The translations under genes and the position numbers were made by a program. Below are positions 15,841 through 24,852 of a stretch of DNA of 26,696 nucleotides, one piece after another. Each line of letters starts with the position of its first letter. Within the stretch, counting starts at the first letter, position 1. The DNA is from Thermoplasmata archaeon. GTDB lineage: Archaea; Thermoplasmatota; Thermoplasmata; Thermoplasmatales; Thermoplasmataceae. The stretch spans positions 1-26,696 of the forward strand of contig JAJZLW010000159.1 of assembly GCA_021850505.1 (NCBI GenBank), given 5' to 3'. Under the pieces are notes generated by a model. It was not told the origin of the DNA and searched no databases. It saw only the letters and a list, made by a program, of their open reading frames with translations.

Positions 15841-16860
15841 GTGAAAAAAATGGATGAAAGTTATGAGGATTATGTAAGATTCCTGAAAGAGAACACCGAT
15901 CAGATAAGATCATCCCTTATCATGGACAGGAAAGATTTCAATCCTGCGGTGCCTGAATGGTTCTCGGAAATCTATCATGAGTACGTCCCTGAAAACCAAA
16001 TATTTTCCAGCATCTCAGCTTCGGACAGCAGCGAATTTGTCCGCGAGCTGTACAACGGAAAGAAGATCATAATGACCAGGGGCTATTCTGTGAAAGGAGG
16101 TAAAGCATATTCGCAATTTTTTTCAGATGTTTTCTGGGTTTCAAGGGATCATCTCAGGAGTCTTGTAACAATGTTAATGGAAAACGTTGAGCACATATCA
16201 GTCTGTAAAATGTTGAAAAAAGAATCCCCCGATCTTGTGCTTTTAGACGGCTCACTTACGGGGAGGCTTTACCATGGTTACAAGAGATTTGAATCTGAAA
16301 AATATGCTGACATTGCCGATGAATATTATGATAACCTGAATAATATGTTACTTTCTTCCAGTAAGACGGGGTCTGCGATCGTTTACGTCAGCAAGACTTC
16401 TGAATCAAGGCTGCTGGTTTCGAAATTTTTAAAGGAGCACAGGACATCATTGCCTCCTTCAGATATTAAAAAACTTGAAGCAACTGTTGACCATGTAATC
16501 GTTAAATCACTTGCAGTGAGCCCGGGTTATACAGAACCTATAAGAGTGGAGAACAGTTTTATTGATGACATGTCAATATGGTCTTTCAACATTCTACCAT
16601 CAATACAGGACCTTCCTCTGAAGGTGGAGGTCGCAACAGAAAGCGAACTTGACAGGACTTTTTTCTACAAACTTCTGGACACTCTATACTGGGGATATTG
16701 CGGGCCGAAGGTACACAATATATGGATCTCGAATGCAGATAACATGGTCAAGTTCAGAACCGATGAAGTGGAGAGAATCTATATGGCAACATTCGAACGG
16801 ATAATAGGCATTCCATTCTATGAAACAAGGGGGGAGAGGCGTGCCAGAATCAGGATTTAA
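15841..16860 (+). CDS. nurA: NurA 5'-3' nuclease
   Basis: DNA end-resection nuclease that works inside a complex with the HerA hexamer; 339 aa, RNase H-like NurA fold. Visible features are an acidic metal site after a hydrophobic strand (SASDSS, D62), a second one in LVLLDGS (D136), and a C-terminal block with YWGYCGPKVHNIWIS, where NurA proteins carry a conserved Gly/His region. Sequence similarity within NurA is low, and the assignment leans on its place directly before herA-mre11-rad50, the standard archaeal order. The frame opens with GTG 15841; ATG 15850 is also possible because TTTATATT at 15816-15823 would place transcription start near 15846. The gene overlaps herA. Confidence 0.88.
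   Translation: MKKMDESYEDYVRFLKENTDQIRSSLIMDRKDFNPAVPEWFSEIYHEYVPENQIFSSISASDSSEFVRELYNGKKIIMTRGYSVKGGKAYSQFFSDVFWVSRDHLRSLVTMLMENVEHISVCKMLKKESPDLVLLDGSLTGRLYHGYKRFESEKYADIADEYYDNLNNMLLSSSKTGSAIVYVSKTSESRLLVSKFLKEHRTSLPPSDIKKLEATVDHVIVKSLAVSPGYTEPIRVENSFIDDMSIWSFNILPSIQDLPLKVEVATESELDRTFFYKLLDTLYWGYCGPKVHNIWISNADNMVKFRTDEVERIYMATFERIIGIPFYETRGERRARIRI
16829..16836 (+). promoter_or_regulatory. Ribosome binding site that decides the herA start
   Basis: GGGGGGAG inside the end of nurA lies 4 nt before GTG 16841. The upstream in-frame ATG at 16820 has no comparable site, so GTG 16841 is the better start. Confidence 0.55.
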
Positions 16861-18376
16861 AAACGAAACAGTTGGTTTTACAGTAGGGGAAAACACATCA
16901 GATTTCTTTTCTTTTGTGGTACCGGACCCCGATAGTGTGTCCAAATGGGAATATGTCTATATCGATAGATCCGGCAGAGTTCTTCTTGGAAGGATCGAGA
17001 GGGTTATCGCAAGAAGTGACCTGCTGAATCAGGGTCTAGATTTCACCACCGTCAAGAAATATGTCGAGACGGATCTTGCAGACCGGGTCATGATATGTCA
17101 GGCAAAGAGTCTCGGAAGTCTGGAGGGGAACACTTTATCCCTTTCAAGAAAGATAATACCACCGGGATCCGTCGTGAAACGCGCTGATAGAAACATGCTC
17201 GAGAAGTTTCTGAACTATCCGCCTGATCGATCGCTTGTATTGGGTCATCTTGTTGATATGGACGACACGGTCGTCGGGGTCGATATCAATGGCCTTAAAA
17301 GGCATCTTGCAATACTCGCTCAAACAGGTGCAGGCAAAAGTAACGCGGCTGCTGTTCTTATGGAGGAACTGCTAAAAAAAGGCGCCTCAATCGTCGTCCT
17401 CGACCCGCATGCAGACTATGCACTGATGAAAACGGGTGAATCGGCCAGAAAATATAGCCAGGACATCAGGATATTCCGGACACCGCTGAGCAGCAGCCGC
17501 TTTCTTGGTGAAACTGGATCTCTTACTAGCCAGTTCACAATCAGGTTCCAGGATCTTGATGCGGATGAGATTTCTGATATAATGGGCCTTAAGGAGGAGT
17601 GGTCGACCATGAGGAAGATTGTGTCAGATATGGTTGCTAACATGAAAGCACCGAGGGGAATACAGGAATTTATCCGCGCTGCCGAGGACCTGAAACAGGA
17701 GGAAAGATCTAAGATATCCGGTAGGCTCAGGATTCTCACAAAAGTGAAGGCTATATTTTCTGACATTACAACACCGATGGAGGATTACCTTTCGCCAGGC
17801 CAGCTTTCCATTCTGGATCTGTCTGGAATGGATCAGGCACTTGCAAATTATTTTTCTCACAGGGTCCTGAATACAATTTATGAGAACAAGGCTGAATCGG
17901 CCTCAAGTCTCCCAGTTTTCATCTTCATAGAGGAAGCACACAATTTTGTGCCTCCCAATTCCCGCACCATGATATCACAGATAATCAGGCGGATAGCATC
18001 TGAGGGAAGGAAATTTGGCATGTTTCTTGTTGTGATATCACAGAGGCCAGGTAAACTTGATCAGGATGTATTGAGCCAGTGCAACAGCAACATAATACTG
18101 AGGGTCACAAATCCCCTCGATCAGAAGGCGATCCTCGAAAGCAGCGAAAGTATATCTGAATCAATACTCCAGGATCTTCCAGGCCTTAACATAGGTGAGG
18201 CAGTGCTTACCGGAGAATTTGTACGGATGCCTTCGATTGTGAGAATCAGGAGAAGGGAAACAAGGGAAGGTGGAGGAGATGTCGATCTCCTTTCTCTGCT
18301 TGAGGAATCCAGAAAATTAAGGGAAAAAAGACACAGCCCGTCAGCTTTCAGGAAATCAGTGAGGGACGATCTTTAA
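16841..18376 (+). CDS. herA: HerA bipolar DNA helicase/translocase
   Basis: Hexameric FtsK/HerA-family ATPase that drives resection together with NurA and feeds the Mre11-Rad50 pathway; 511 aa from GTG 16841 (518 from ATG 16820). The N-terminal about 120 residues are the HAS-barrel region. Walker A is AQTGAGKS at 160-167 (K166), followed by a DPHADYAL motif. Walker B and catalytic glutamates are FIEEAHNF with E364/E365. A downstream SEGRKFGMFLVVISQRP segment contains the conserved arginine and sensor glutamine. It overlaps nurA by 20 nt from GTG 16841, or 41 nt from ATG 16820, and ends 2 nt before mre11, so the complex components are translationally linked. Confidence 0.95.
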   Translation: MPESGFKNETVGFTVGENTSDFFSFVVPDPDSVSKWEYVYIDRSGRVLLGRIERVIARSDLLNQGLDFTTVKKYVETDLADRVMICQAKSLGSLEGNTLSLSRKIIPPGSVVKRADRNMLEKFLNYPPDRSLVLGHLVDMDDTVVGVDINGLKRHLAILAQTGAGKSNAAAVLMEELLKKGASIVVLDPHADYALMKTGESARKYSQDIRIFRTPLSSSRFLGETGSLTSQFTIRFQDLDADEISDIMGLKEEWSTMRKIVSDMVANMKAPRGIQEFIRAAEDLKQEERSKISGRLRILTKVKAIFSDITTPMEDYLSPGQLSILDLSGMDQALANYFSHRVLNTIYENKAESASSLPVFIFIEEAHNFVPPNSRTMISQIIRRIASEGRKFGMFLVVISQRPGKLDQDVLSQCNSNIILRVTNPLDQKAILESSESISESILQDLPGLNIGEAVLTGEFVRMPSIVRIRRRETREGGGDVDLLSLLEESRKLREKRHSPSAFRKSVRDDL

Positions 18377-18378
18377 AC

Positions 18379-19527
18379 ATGCCGAGATTCATGCATTTTT
18401 CAGATACACACCTTGGCAACAGGGAATACATGCTCTCCGAGCGTGAGGATGATTTTTACGAATCCTTCAGGGAGTGCATTGACATTGCTATAAATGAAAA
18501 GGTGGACTTCATAATCCACAGCGGTGATCTCTTTGACACCTGGGGGCCAAGTAACCGTTCCTTGGCCGAACTCAAGGATTCACTCATCAGGGTAAGGGAG
18601 AAGAATATTCCCGTCTTCATGGTTCTCGGGGATCACGATCGCCCGAAACGTGTAGATTACCCGGCAGCCAGAATATTCGATTTCCTCGGGCTTCATCTCA
18701 TGGGCACAGAGGACCTGGAAACACACGTTCTGGAAGATGGAACATTAATAGCAGGAATATCAAACATGAAGGGTTCACGAAGGGAAAAACTGCCAGATAT
18801 ATACTCAAGGGCCGATTCGTATGCCAGGGATCACCATAATTCAGTGTTGATATCACATCAGGGCGTATCCGGATATACGCATCCTGAAGACGTTCAGATC
18901 GATGAAAAGATGTTACCTTCAGGTTACTCGTACCTTGCTTTTGGTCATATACACATATCACATTACAGGAAGTTTCCCGCGCCATTCGCATATGCAGGCT
19001 CTACTGAAATAAACAGTGCTGCAGAGATACCTGCCTTTCAGAAGGATGGAAAAGCCGTCAATATCATCGATCTGGACAACGGAAACATTGAATTCCACAG
19101 GTTCCGACTGAAGTCACCGAGACCTCAGTTCAGGATATCCACAACAATTGAGAACATGGAATCTGATATAGAAAGGGCAATTGAAAGATCCAGTCAATTC
19201 AGCAAAGAAAAAAAACCGCTAATAATTTCAGAGGTTTATGGCTCCGGGGACTACGCCACAGCCTTCGGAATTGTTTCAAAATTTACGGGTCAGGCAATGT
19301 TCAGGAGACCCGTTATAATAAAGGAAAGCGCTCCTGCTGTCAGGATAGGCGAGCACTTTGACAGAAAGAAGCTTTTCTCCGATTATTTCAGGGGGGATGA
19401 AAAGATGGCAGATCTTGCACTGGACATATTTTCAAATGTCGGCGGAGAGGCATCAAAAGACGAGGTGTCTTACATCGTGAAAAGGATCCTGGAGGGTACT
19501 GGAAAAGATGCTGATAAAAAAGATTGA
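18379..19527 (+). CDS. mre11: Mre11 DNA double-strand break repair nuclease
   Basis: Mn-dependent 3'-5' exonuclease/endonuclease that forms the Mre11-Rad50 complex; 382 aa. Phosphoesterase motifs: SDTHLGN from residue 8 (D9, H11), HSGDLFD with D50, GDHD at 84-87, ISHQG with H160, and FGHIH with H190 and H192. The third motif is GDHD rather than GNHD, replacing the usual metal-binding asparagine by D85. After about residue 220 comes the capping domain, and the last about 80 residues should bind the base of the Rad50 coiled coil. It starts 2 nt after herA and overlaps rad50 by 20 nt. Confidence 0.95.
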   Translation: MPRFMHFSDTHLGNREYMLSEREDDFYESFRECIDIAINEKVDFIIHSGDLFDTWGPSNRSLAELKDSLIRVREKNIPVFMVLGDHDRPKRVDYPAARIFDFLGLHLMGTEDLETHVLEDGTLIAGISNMKGSRREKLPDIYSRADSYARDHHNSVLISHQGVSGYTHPEDVQIDEKMLPSGYSYLAFGHIHISHYRKFPAPFAYAGSTEINSAAEIPAFQKDGKAVNIIDLDNGNIEFHRFRLKSPRPQFRISTTIENMESDIERAIERSSQFSKEKKPLIISEVYGSGDYATAFGIVSKFTGQAMFRRPVIIKESAPAVRIGEHFDRKKLFSDYFRGDEKMADLALDIFSNVGGEASKDEVSYIVKRILEGTGKDADKKD

Positions 19528-22189
19528 AATGGAGGATTTTCTTTCACATGCGGATACCTCCCTTTCACTTGACAGGGGAATTAATCTCATAGTGGGACCG
19601 AATGGATCAGGCAAATCCAGCATACTGGACGCGATCAGGTTTGCGATGTTCGGGAAGGATCGCACCAGATTATCAAACCCAGTCAGGAATGGTAAGAAAA
19701 AATGCAGCGTCAGGCTTACCTTCAATATAGATAACGACGAATACATTATCACAAGATCGTACGGTTCCAGACAGCAGGACAGAGAAGCTTTCGCATTCAG
19801 GAACGGTGTTCAGGAGGCTTTTTCCCAGGACAGTGTGACAAGATATGTCGAGACAGTACTCGGTATGGAGAAGGACGTTTTTCAAAACAGCGTATTTGTG
19901 GGGCAGGGGGAAATAGATGAAATCGTGAACGAGCAGCCTAAAAGAAGAAAAGAGCTCTTTGCGAAGATAATTGGCATTGAGAAGCTTGAGAGTGCATCTG
20001 ACAGGATGCGTGAAGTGGAGACAGAGCTCAAGGATCGGTTATCTGACATGGGCTCATCCATTGTTGAGTTATCCCTTATAAGGGCGAAAACACAGCAGCT
20101 TTTGGGCAGGATCGAGGAAATGAAAATTAAAAAGAAGGAAAATGATGTTTTGTTCCAGAATGCAACAGAACATGAGAAATCACTGGAAACTAAATACGAA
20201 TCTTCCAGGAAGCAACTTAGTGAGTTAAGGGCTAAAGCGGATTTTCTAAAAAAGAAGAAGGAGGATTCAATAAGGATAAGTGATGAGATCCAGAAACTGA
20301 GCAAACAAATGGAAGGTAAAGCCCAGGTCGATAAAGAACTGGAGGAGGTTTCTAAAAGCCCTTATCTGGCACATCGAGATCTGATCTTCGATAATATTGC
20401 TGAATTTGAAAAAATTGCTCTGTACTCTCGTGAAATTGAATCCCTCTCAAAGCAGATAAAGGATATATCGGCACTGATGGAAGAGATGGAATCGCTGAAA
20501 AATCAACATTCAAAATTCACAGAACTTAATGAAAGAATCACTGCTCTCCGATCAGATTTAACAAACCTCGAAAAAAGCAGCAATGAATATCTCATGCTTT
20601 CTGACAGGGTGTCAAGGTTAAGGGATTCCATAAGCAATATCAGGAAATCTGTCGATCCAGAGAGATCATTCATAATCGAACTGTTCGGGACTGATAATCC
20701 GTCAAAATCATCGGTACGAGAAAGGATTGAGTCTACCATAGAAAACAGGAGAAAACTGGAAGAAAGAATCAGAAATATGAAAGTAGATCTTGGGATGATT
20801 AACACCGGCAAGAAAGAGGCACAGGAAAGGGCTGAAAAGCTTGCAGGAAAGAAGACATGCCCACTATGCGGCAGTCTGCTCACAGATGACCATGTAGCGA
20901 AGCTGCATATTGAAATATCCTCATCTATAACAGAATTCATGGCAAGGGCCGGCGACCTGGCAACTGAGATTGGAAAAATTAACGCGGAAATTGAAAAACT
21001 TGACTCCTTGCTGGAAAAAATGCAATCCTCACGGGTCTCAGCTTATCTGCTTTCAATTGAGCGATTGAATAGCGAAACTGAGGAGCTCGCTTTGGATGAG
21101 AAGGCAATGAAATCCCTGGAAGCCCAGCATGAACATTATAATGCCATAAGAAAGAATATAGCAGAAATAGAGGAGGAGATAAAAAAACTTGAACACATTG
21201 AGAAAAGGTTTTCTCTTCTCGAATCCATGAATTTAACTGCCGAATTTGATTCGAAAAGGTCAAGGCTAGATTCAGAAACAGCACTTCTTGAGTCTGCCCG
21301 TGGCAGTATCGCCGACGTATCAGCGAAAATCGGCGAGGAATTCACAAACGAAACAGTGACAAGACTCCGGCCGATCTCAAGGAAATTTGACGAACTCATA
21401 AAAAGACGCGACTATTTTTCAAATTCTCAGGCGCTCCTGGATGGAAGAAAAGAGGACCTTCAGAAATTGAGCGGCGATATTGCCTCCGCAGAGAAGGAAT
21501 TGAATGGGATGGATATAGTTGAACGGGAATGCTCCTCTCTTGAAGTTGAATACCGGCAGGCAAGGGCAAGATCTACAGAAATAAACGCAGATCTTCAGGC
21601 AACCATCAGGACAATAGAAGCATTGGATGATGAAATTGCTGGATACAGGAAAAAAGAGGAGGATCTCTCTGTAATTGAAAAGGAGATCAAGAATATTGAG
21701 GCAGCAATAGAAATAGCAAAGAAAATAAGAACTGCATTCGGTGTTGATGGAATCCAGAAATATCTGCGGCAGCGTGCTTCTGAATTCATAACAAACGGCA
21801 CAAGGCAGATTCTTTCATCGTTTTCACTGGAGTTTGATGACGTGGAAGTCGACGAGGACTTTGATGTTCGCGTCCAGAGATCCGGGAGCATAGATCTTCA
21901 GGCTCTCTCTGGCGGCGAGAGAATTGCACTTGCCATAGCACTCAGAATATCAATATCGCGTTTTCTTGACGAAGAGCAGAGGATGAACTGTTTCCTGATG
22001 GATGAGCCGACGACCTTTCTCGATGAGGAAAGAAGGGCAAATCTCAGAAACATCCTTCATTATGCTCTTGGGGATGATATGTTGATTCCGCAGGTTGTCA
22101 TGATCACGCACCATTCTGAGCTTATATCAGCAGGCGACACGATCTTTGAGGTATCTAAGAGAAATGGAGCTTCTTTTGTTGAAACCTGA
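19508..22189 (+). CDS. rad50: Rad50 SMC-like ATPase
   Basis: Partner of Mre11; tethers and signals DNA ends. 893 aa, usual size for archaeal Rad50. Order: N-terminal ATPase half with Walker A GPNGSGKSS at 30-38 and a Q-loop near GQGEID; a long Lys/Glu/Leu-rich coiled coil (about 160-440); the zinc-hook CPLC at 451-454, by which two molecules dimerise; the returning coiled coil (about 480-740); then the C-terminal ATPase half with signature LSGGE at 800-804, Walker B LMDEP (D832, E833) and D-loop FLDE. All catalytic elements are intact. The start overlaps the end of mre11 by 20 nt, with GGAGGGT at 19491-19497 as possible ribosome binding site. Confidence 0.96.
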   Translation: MLIKKIEMEDFLSHADTSLSLDRGINLIVGPNGSGKSSILDAIRFAMFGKDRTRLSNPVRNGKKKCSVRLTFNIDNDEYIITRSYGSRQQDREAFAFRNGVQEAFSQDSVTRYVETVLGMEKDVFQNSVFVGQGEIDEIVNEQPKRRKELFAKIIGIEKLESASDRMREVETELKDRLSDMGSSIVELSLIRAKTQQLLGRIEEMKIKKKENDVLFQNATEHEKSLETKYESSRKQLSELRAKADFLKKKKEDSIRISDEIQKLSKQMEGKAQVDKELEEVSKSPYLAHRDLIFDNIAEFEKIALYSREIESLSKQIKDISALMEEMESLKNQHSKFTELNERITALRSDLTNLEKSSNEYLMLSDRVSRLRDSISNIRKSVDPERSFIIELFGTDNPSKSSVRERIESTIENRRKLEERIRNMKVDLGMINTGKKEAQERAEKLAGKKTCPLCGSLLTDDHVAKLHIEISSSITEFMARAGDLATEIGKINAEIEKLDSLLEKMQSSRVSAYLLSIERLNSETEELALDEKAMKSLEAQHEHYNAIRKNIAEIEEEIKKLEHIEKRFSLLESMNLTAEFDSKRSRLDSETALLESARGSIADVSAKIGEEFTNETVTRLRPISRKFDELIKRRDYFSNSQALLDGRKEDLQKLSGDIASAEKELNGMDIVERECSSLEVEYRQARARSTEINADLQATIRTIEALDDEIAGYRKKEEDLSVIEKEIKNIEAAIEIAKKIRTAFGVDGIQKYLRQRASEFITNGTRQILSSFSLEFDDVEVDEDFDVRVQRSGSIDLQALSGGERIALAIALRISISRFLDEEQRMNCFLMDEPTTFLDEERRANLRNILHYALGDDMLIPQVVMITHHSELISAGDTIFEVSKRNGASFVET

Positions 22190-22237
22190 TCTGCAATGTC
22201 TTTTAAACTCAAACTATATGGGGGCTGAAAGTAAAAC

Positions 22238-22915
22238 ATGGACAAAACAGCGATCCCTGCCACAAGCGTTGTCATTCCGACAATAAACGAGGAGAAGACA
22301 ATAGGATCTGTCATCGATGATCTGATGCACCTGAATCCACTGGAAATAATTATCGTGGACACTAATTCCACCGACCGTACCCGTGAAATTGCTGCCAGCA
22401 AGGGTGCGACAGTCATCAGCCAGCCAAAGAAGGGATACGGTGTCGCTTACAAGACTGGACTTGCCAGGGCAACAGGTGAAATAATAATATGTCTGGACGG
22501 GGATGGCACCTACCCCGCATCGCTTGCCGGTGCTTTCGTTCAGATTCTAATGGGAAGCGATGTTGACTTCATTTCTTGTGATCGTATGACATTAAGGAAC
22601 AATACAAACTACACCACATTACACTACGTTGGAAACAGTGTCCTGAACCTGTTCATCAGAATATTTTTCAATTTCCCGTTAAAGGATTCACAGAGCGGCA
22701 TGTGGATATTCAGGATGTCAGCTTATAAAAAATTCAAGAACCTCAGCGACGGCATGTCTTTTTCGCAGGATATGAAAATAGAGGCCCTGAGAACTGGTAC
22801 CCTGATCGAGATACCAATCAGGTACGGTGTAAGGATTACAAAACCAAAGCTGAACACCTGGAAAGATGGTTTCTCCAATCTATTCCACCTCATGGTGAAG
22901 AGGGTACGACAATAA
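22238..22915 (+). CDS. Family 2 glycosyltransferase, dolichyl-phosphate sugar synthase type
   Basis: A 225-residue GT-A fold enzyme likely to move a sugar from a nucleotide donor to a lipid phosphate carrier. Seen: VVIPTINEE at 11-19, a nucleotide-binding strand ending in D41, KKGYGVAYKTGL at 64-75, the metal-binding DGDGTYP at 87-93, and the later QSGMW acceptor-side motif. There is no C-terminal membrane domain, so it resembles the soluble, membrane-associated DPM1 class. Thermoplasmatales make N-glycosylated surface proteins and glycolipids, either of which could use the product. No Shine-Dalgarno; an AACTATATG box lies about 22 nt before the ATG, pointing to its own leaderless promoter after rad50. 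Confidence 0.88.
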   Translation: MDKTAIPATSVVIPTINEEKTIGSVIDDLMHLNPLEIIIVDTNSTDRTREIAASKGATVISQPKKGYGVAYKTGLARATGEIIICLDGDGTYPASLAGAFVQILMGSDVDFISCDRMTLRNNTNYTTLHYVGNSVLNLFIRIFFNFPLKDSQSGMWIFRMSAYKKFKNLSDGMSFSQDMKIEALRTGTLIEIPIRYGVRITKPKLNTWKDGFSNLFHLMVKRVRQ

Positions 22916-22942
22916 CCAGAGATGTCAGACATAATCGCAATG

Positions 22943-22950
22943 TTTATATT
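22943..22950 (+). promoter_or_regulatory. TATA box for the SepF-like gene
   Basis: TTTATATT is centred 26-27 nt before ATG 22973 and no Shine-Dalgarno is present, which is the textbook arrangement of a leaderless archaeal gene. Confidence 0.65.
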
Positions 22951-22972
22951 TTAATTATACTCTGTAGCTCCC

Positions 22973-23353
22973 ATGCCAGTCTTGATTAAGAGAAAGAACC
23001 AGGCTAAAAACGAGACAAGGAGGCCGGGTGAACCAAGGAGATTCATTGATCTGAATGATCTTCATCTTTCGCCAGAGGGCCCTGAGGTCAATACGACCGT
23101 CAAGGTTGCAGAAGTATATAGATACGAGGATGTTTTCATGATAAGGGAATTCGTTCACGACGGGAATTTTGTTATCGTCGATTGCAGCAAGATACTCCGT
23201 GAGGAGAGTCTTTTCAGGAACGTCGTTGAGGAGCTCAGGCATCTTGGCAAGGAATCTGGCGGGGACATCGCACGATTGGGTGAATCTCTCGTCATAGTCA
23301 CCCCGAAGGGTGTTGCAATAGATAAGCAAAAAGTCCGGGGAAGCCTTATCTGA
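22973..23353 (+). CDS. sepF: SepF-like cell division protein (DUF552)
   Basis: Archaeal SepF anchors FtsZ to the membrane at the division site. This 126-aa protein has the family plan: a short basic N-terminal tail (MPVLIKRKN) able to act as membrane-binding amphipathic segment, a linker with FIDLNDL, and the SepF core from about residue 42 (VKVAEVYRYED, VIVDCSKI, then the glycine-containing GGDIARLGESLVIVTPKGV block). Archaeal family members share the RYED and GDIA..G..L.IVTP patterns. No ftsZ gene is in this window. The stop codon TGA abuts the stop of the convergent MFS gene with no base between. Confidence 0.9.
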   Translation: MPVLIKRKNQAKNETRRPGEPRRFIDLNDLHLSPEGPEVNTTVKVAEVYRYEDVFMIREFVHDGNFVIVDCSKILREESLFRNVVEELRHLGKESGGDIARLGESLVIVTPKGVAIDKQKVRGSLI

Positions 23354-24679
23354 TCAGGTTGCTGCTGCTGAAACACTTGACCTTGTCGTACCGACAGGAG
23401 TAAGCCTGACGATCATCAATGTGCCCACTGCGACCATTACTGCGGCAATGAGAAAATCCATGGAATATCCAAGATACAGGGAGACTGCTCCAGAGAGCAG
23501 GCCGCCAAATATCTGACCGGCACCGTTCAGCGAATTGTAATAACCAATTGCCTTTCCCCTTGTGTTTTTCATGCTCATTACCGAGACAGAGGCAGTTTCG
23601 GCAATCGCTATGAAGCTCCACAGCGACCCGATAAGGCCATAAATAAGGATGGCAACTATGAGCCATGTCGTGTCCGGAGACATTATGTATGCAATACCTG
23701 CGGTCATTCCGAACACTGCTATTCTCACCATTAGAACAGTTCCAAGCATTTTCCTGAGGCCCATGCGTGCGCTTACCCTGCCAGTGAGCTGGAACGTAAT
23801 TGTACCAAGTGCAGAATTCATAATGTATAGTATGTAGATTTCAATTGTACTCGCATTGAGCTTTGTAATTACAAACACAGGATAAGGCACAAAAAACATC
23901 TGGAAGGAGAACATGAGGAAAAAGGTGAAGAAAAGGTAGGTTTTCAGCTTACGGTCGATCCTGTTCTTCCCTTCATTAAGACCAAAAAAGTGTATGACAT
24001 TTGTTGGAAAGAATCTGATTCGCTCCATAATCCTTGTCGAATGTAAATTTGCAAGGCGTCTCCTTTCAAGCTTTTTCTTTGGTTCAGGTATTGCAATCGA
24101 TATAATTATGGCCGAGACAAGATAAACGAAAGCCGCAATAACATAAACATAAAGGAATATCCTGCCGCCAATATCTGCGAAATAATAGATAAATGCTATA
24201 CCCCCGGCCAGCCCCAAAACTGTCCCAATAGATGCAATAAAATTGAATCTGCCCATCACGGAGGACCAGCGATCTTCTGTTGTGTTCTCAATAAGTATCA
24301 TGGTGCTGACAGGAACACATGCCATAACAACCACCTGAAATGCCACCAAAACTGCAATGTAATCGATCACATTCCTCACGTAAATCATTGGAAGAAGTGA
24401 AATAAACCCCCCAAAAAAGCCAATCAGAATAAATATTTTCCTCCTACGGTACCGGTCTGAGAGGAGACCCCACATTATCAATGCGGGCACCGATGCAGCG
24501 GAGGCTATAGCGGATGTGATGCCGACATAGAATACATTTAATCCAAGATACACAGTTATAAAAAGAGGGATTAGTGGTGTTGTGAGCCCACCTGATATAT
24601 TTGACGTCAGGTATCCAAGATACCAGGTATTGTGACTAAATGATTCCTGTGATGTTTCATCCAAAGGCATTGTGATCAT
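23354..24679 (-). CDS. Major facilitator superfamily transporter
   Basis: A 441-residue, 12-helix secondary transporter. The loop 2-3 signature is recognisable as WGLLSDRYRRRK at about residues 70-81. The two six-helix halves are joined by a strongly basic cytoplasmic loop around residues 195-245 (PEPKKKLERRRL and following). The second half has ARMGLRKMLG in the equivalent of the signature loop. Substrate unknown. Two in-frame start codons lie close together (ATG 24679 and ATG 24670), either of which fits. The region upstream on the - strand has AGTAAATAAT as a weak TATA candidate, implying a leader of about 20 nt. Confidence 0.87.
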   Translation of the reverse strand: MITMPLDETSQESFSHNTWYLGYLTSNISGGLTTPLIPLFITVYLGLNVFYVGITSAIASAASVPALIMWGLLSDRYRRRKIFILIGFFGGFISLLPMIYVRNVIDYIAVLVAFQVVVMACVPVSTMILIENTTEDRWSSVMGRFNFIASIGTVLGLAGGIAFIYYFADIGGRIFLYVYVIAAFVYLVSAIIISIAIPEPKKKLERRRLANLHSTRIMERIRFFPTNVIHFFGLNEGKNRIDRKLKTYLFFTFFLMFSFQMFFVPYPVFVITKLNASTIEIYILYIMNSALGTITFQLTGRVSARMGLRKMLGTVLMVRIAVFGMTAGIAYIMSPDTTWLIVAILIYGLIGSLWSFIAIAETASVSVMSMKNTRGKAIGYYNSLNGAGQIFGGLLSGAVSLYLGYSMDFLIAAVMVAVGTLMIVRLTPVGTTRSSVSAAAT

Positions 24680-24761
24680 CGGTTACAGTGCACCGGTTGG
24701 TTTGTGGGGTATCAATGACTTGATTATTTACTTTCTATCCTAACTTATACTGTTTACATGG

Positions 24762-24850
24762 ATATTACCATAATGAGTCCATTCAGAAGATCAGATAGAA
24801 ATACTTGCAAAAGAATTTATTTAACTTGTATTATTTAAAAATGGTAATAT
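24762..24850. repeat. Spaced 10-bp inverted repeat in the spacer upstream of the MFS gene
   Basis: ATATTACCAT (24762-24771) and ATGGTAATAT (24841-24850) are exact reverse complements 69 nt apart, in the spacer between two - strand genes. The right copy sits 3 nt past the stop of the DUF1059 gene, in a T-rich (- strand) context that could also serve as its terminator. Could be two binding sites for one regulator of the MFS gene, or chance in AT-rich DNA. Confidence 0.35.
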
Positions 24851-24852
24851 TT
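24828..24852 (-). terminator. U-rich 3' end of the DUF1059 gene
   Basis: Immediately after the stop codon the - strand carries TTTTAAAAAT and then CATTTTTAAATAA, two T-tracts of the sort that end transcription in euryarchaea. No stable hairpin is needed or seen. Confidence 0.35.

Noticed and set aside
16820..16840. ATG 16820 as herA start
   Set aside because: No ribosome binding site; GTG 16841 has GGGGGGAG 4 nt upstream.
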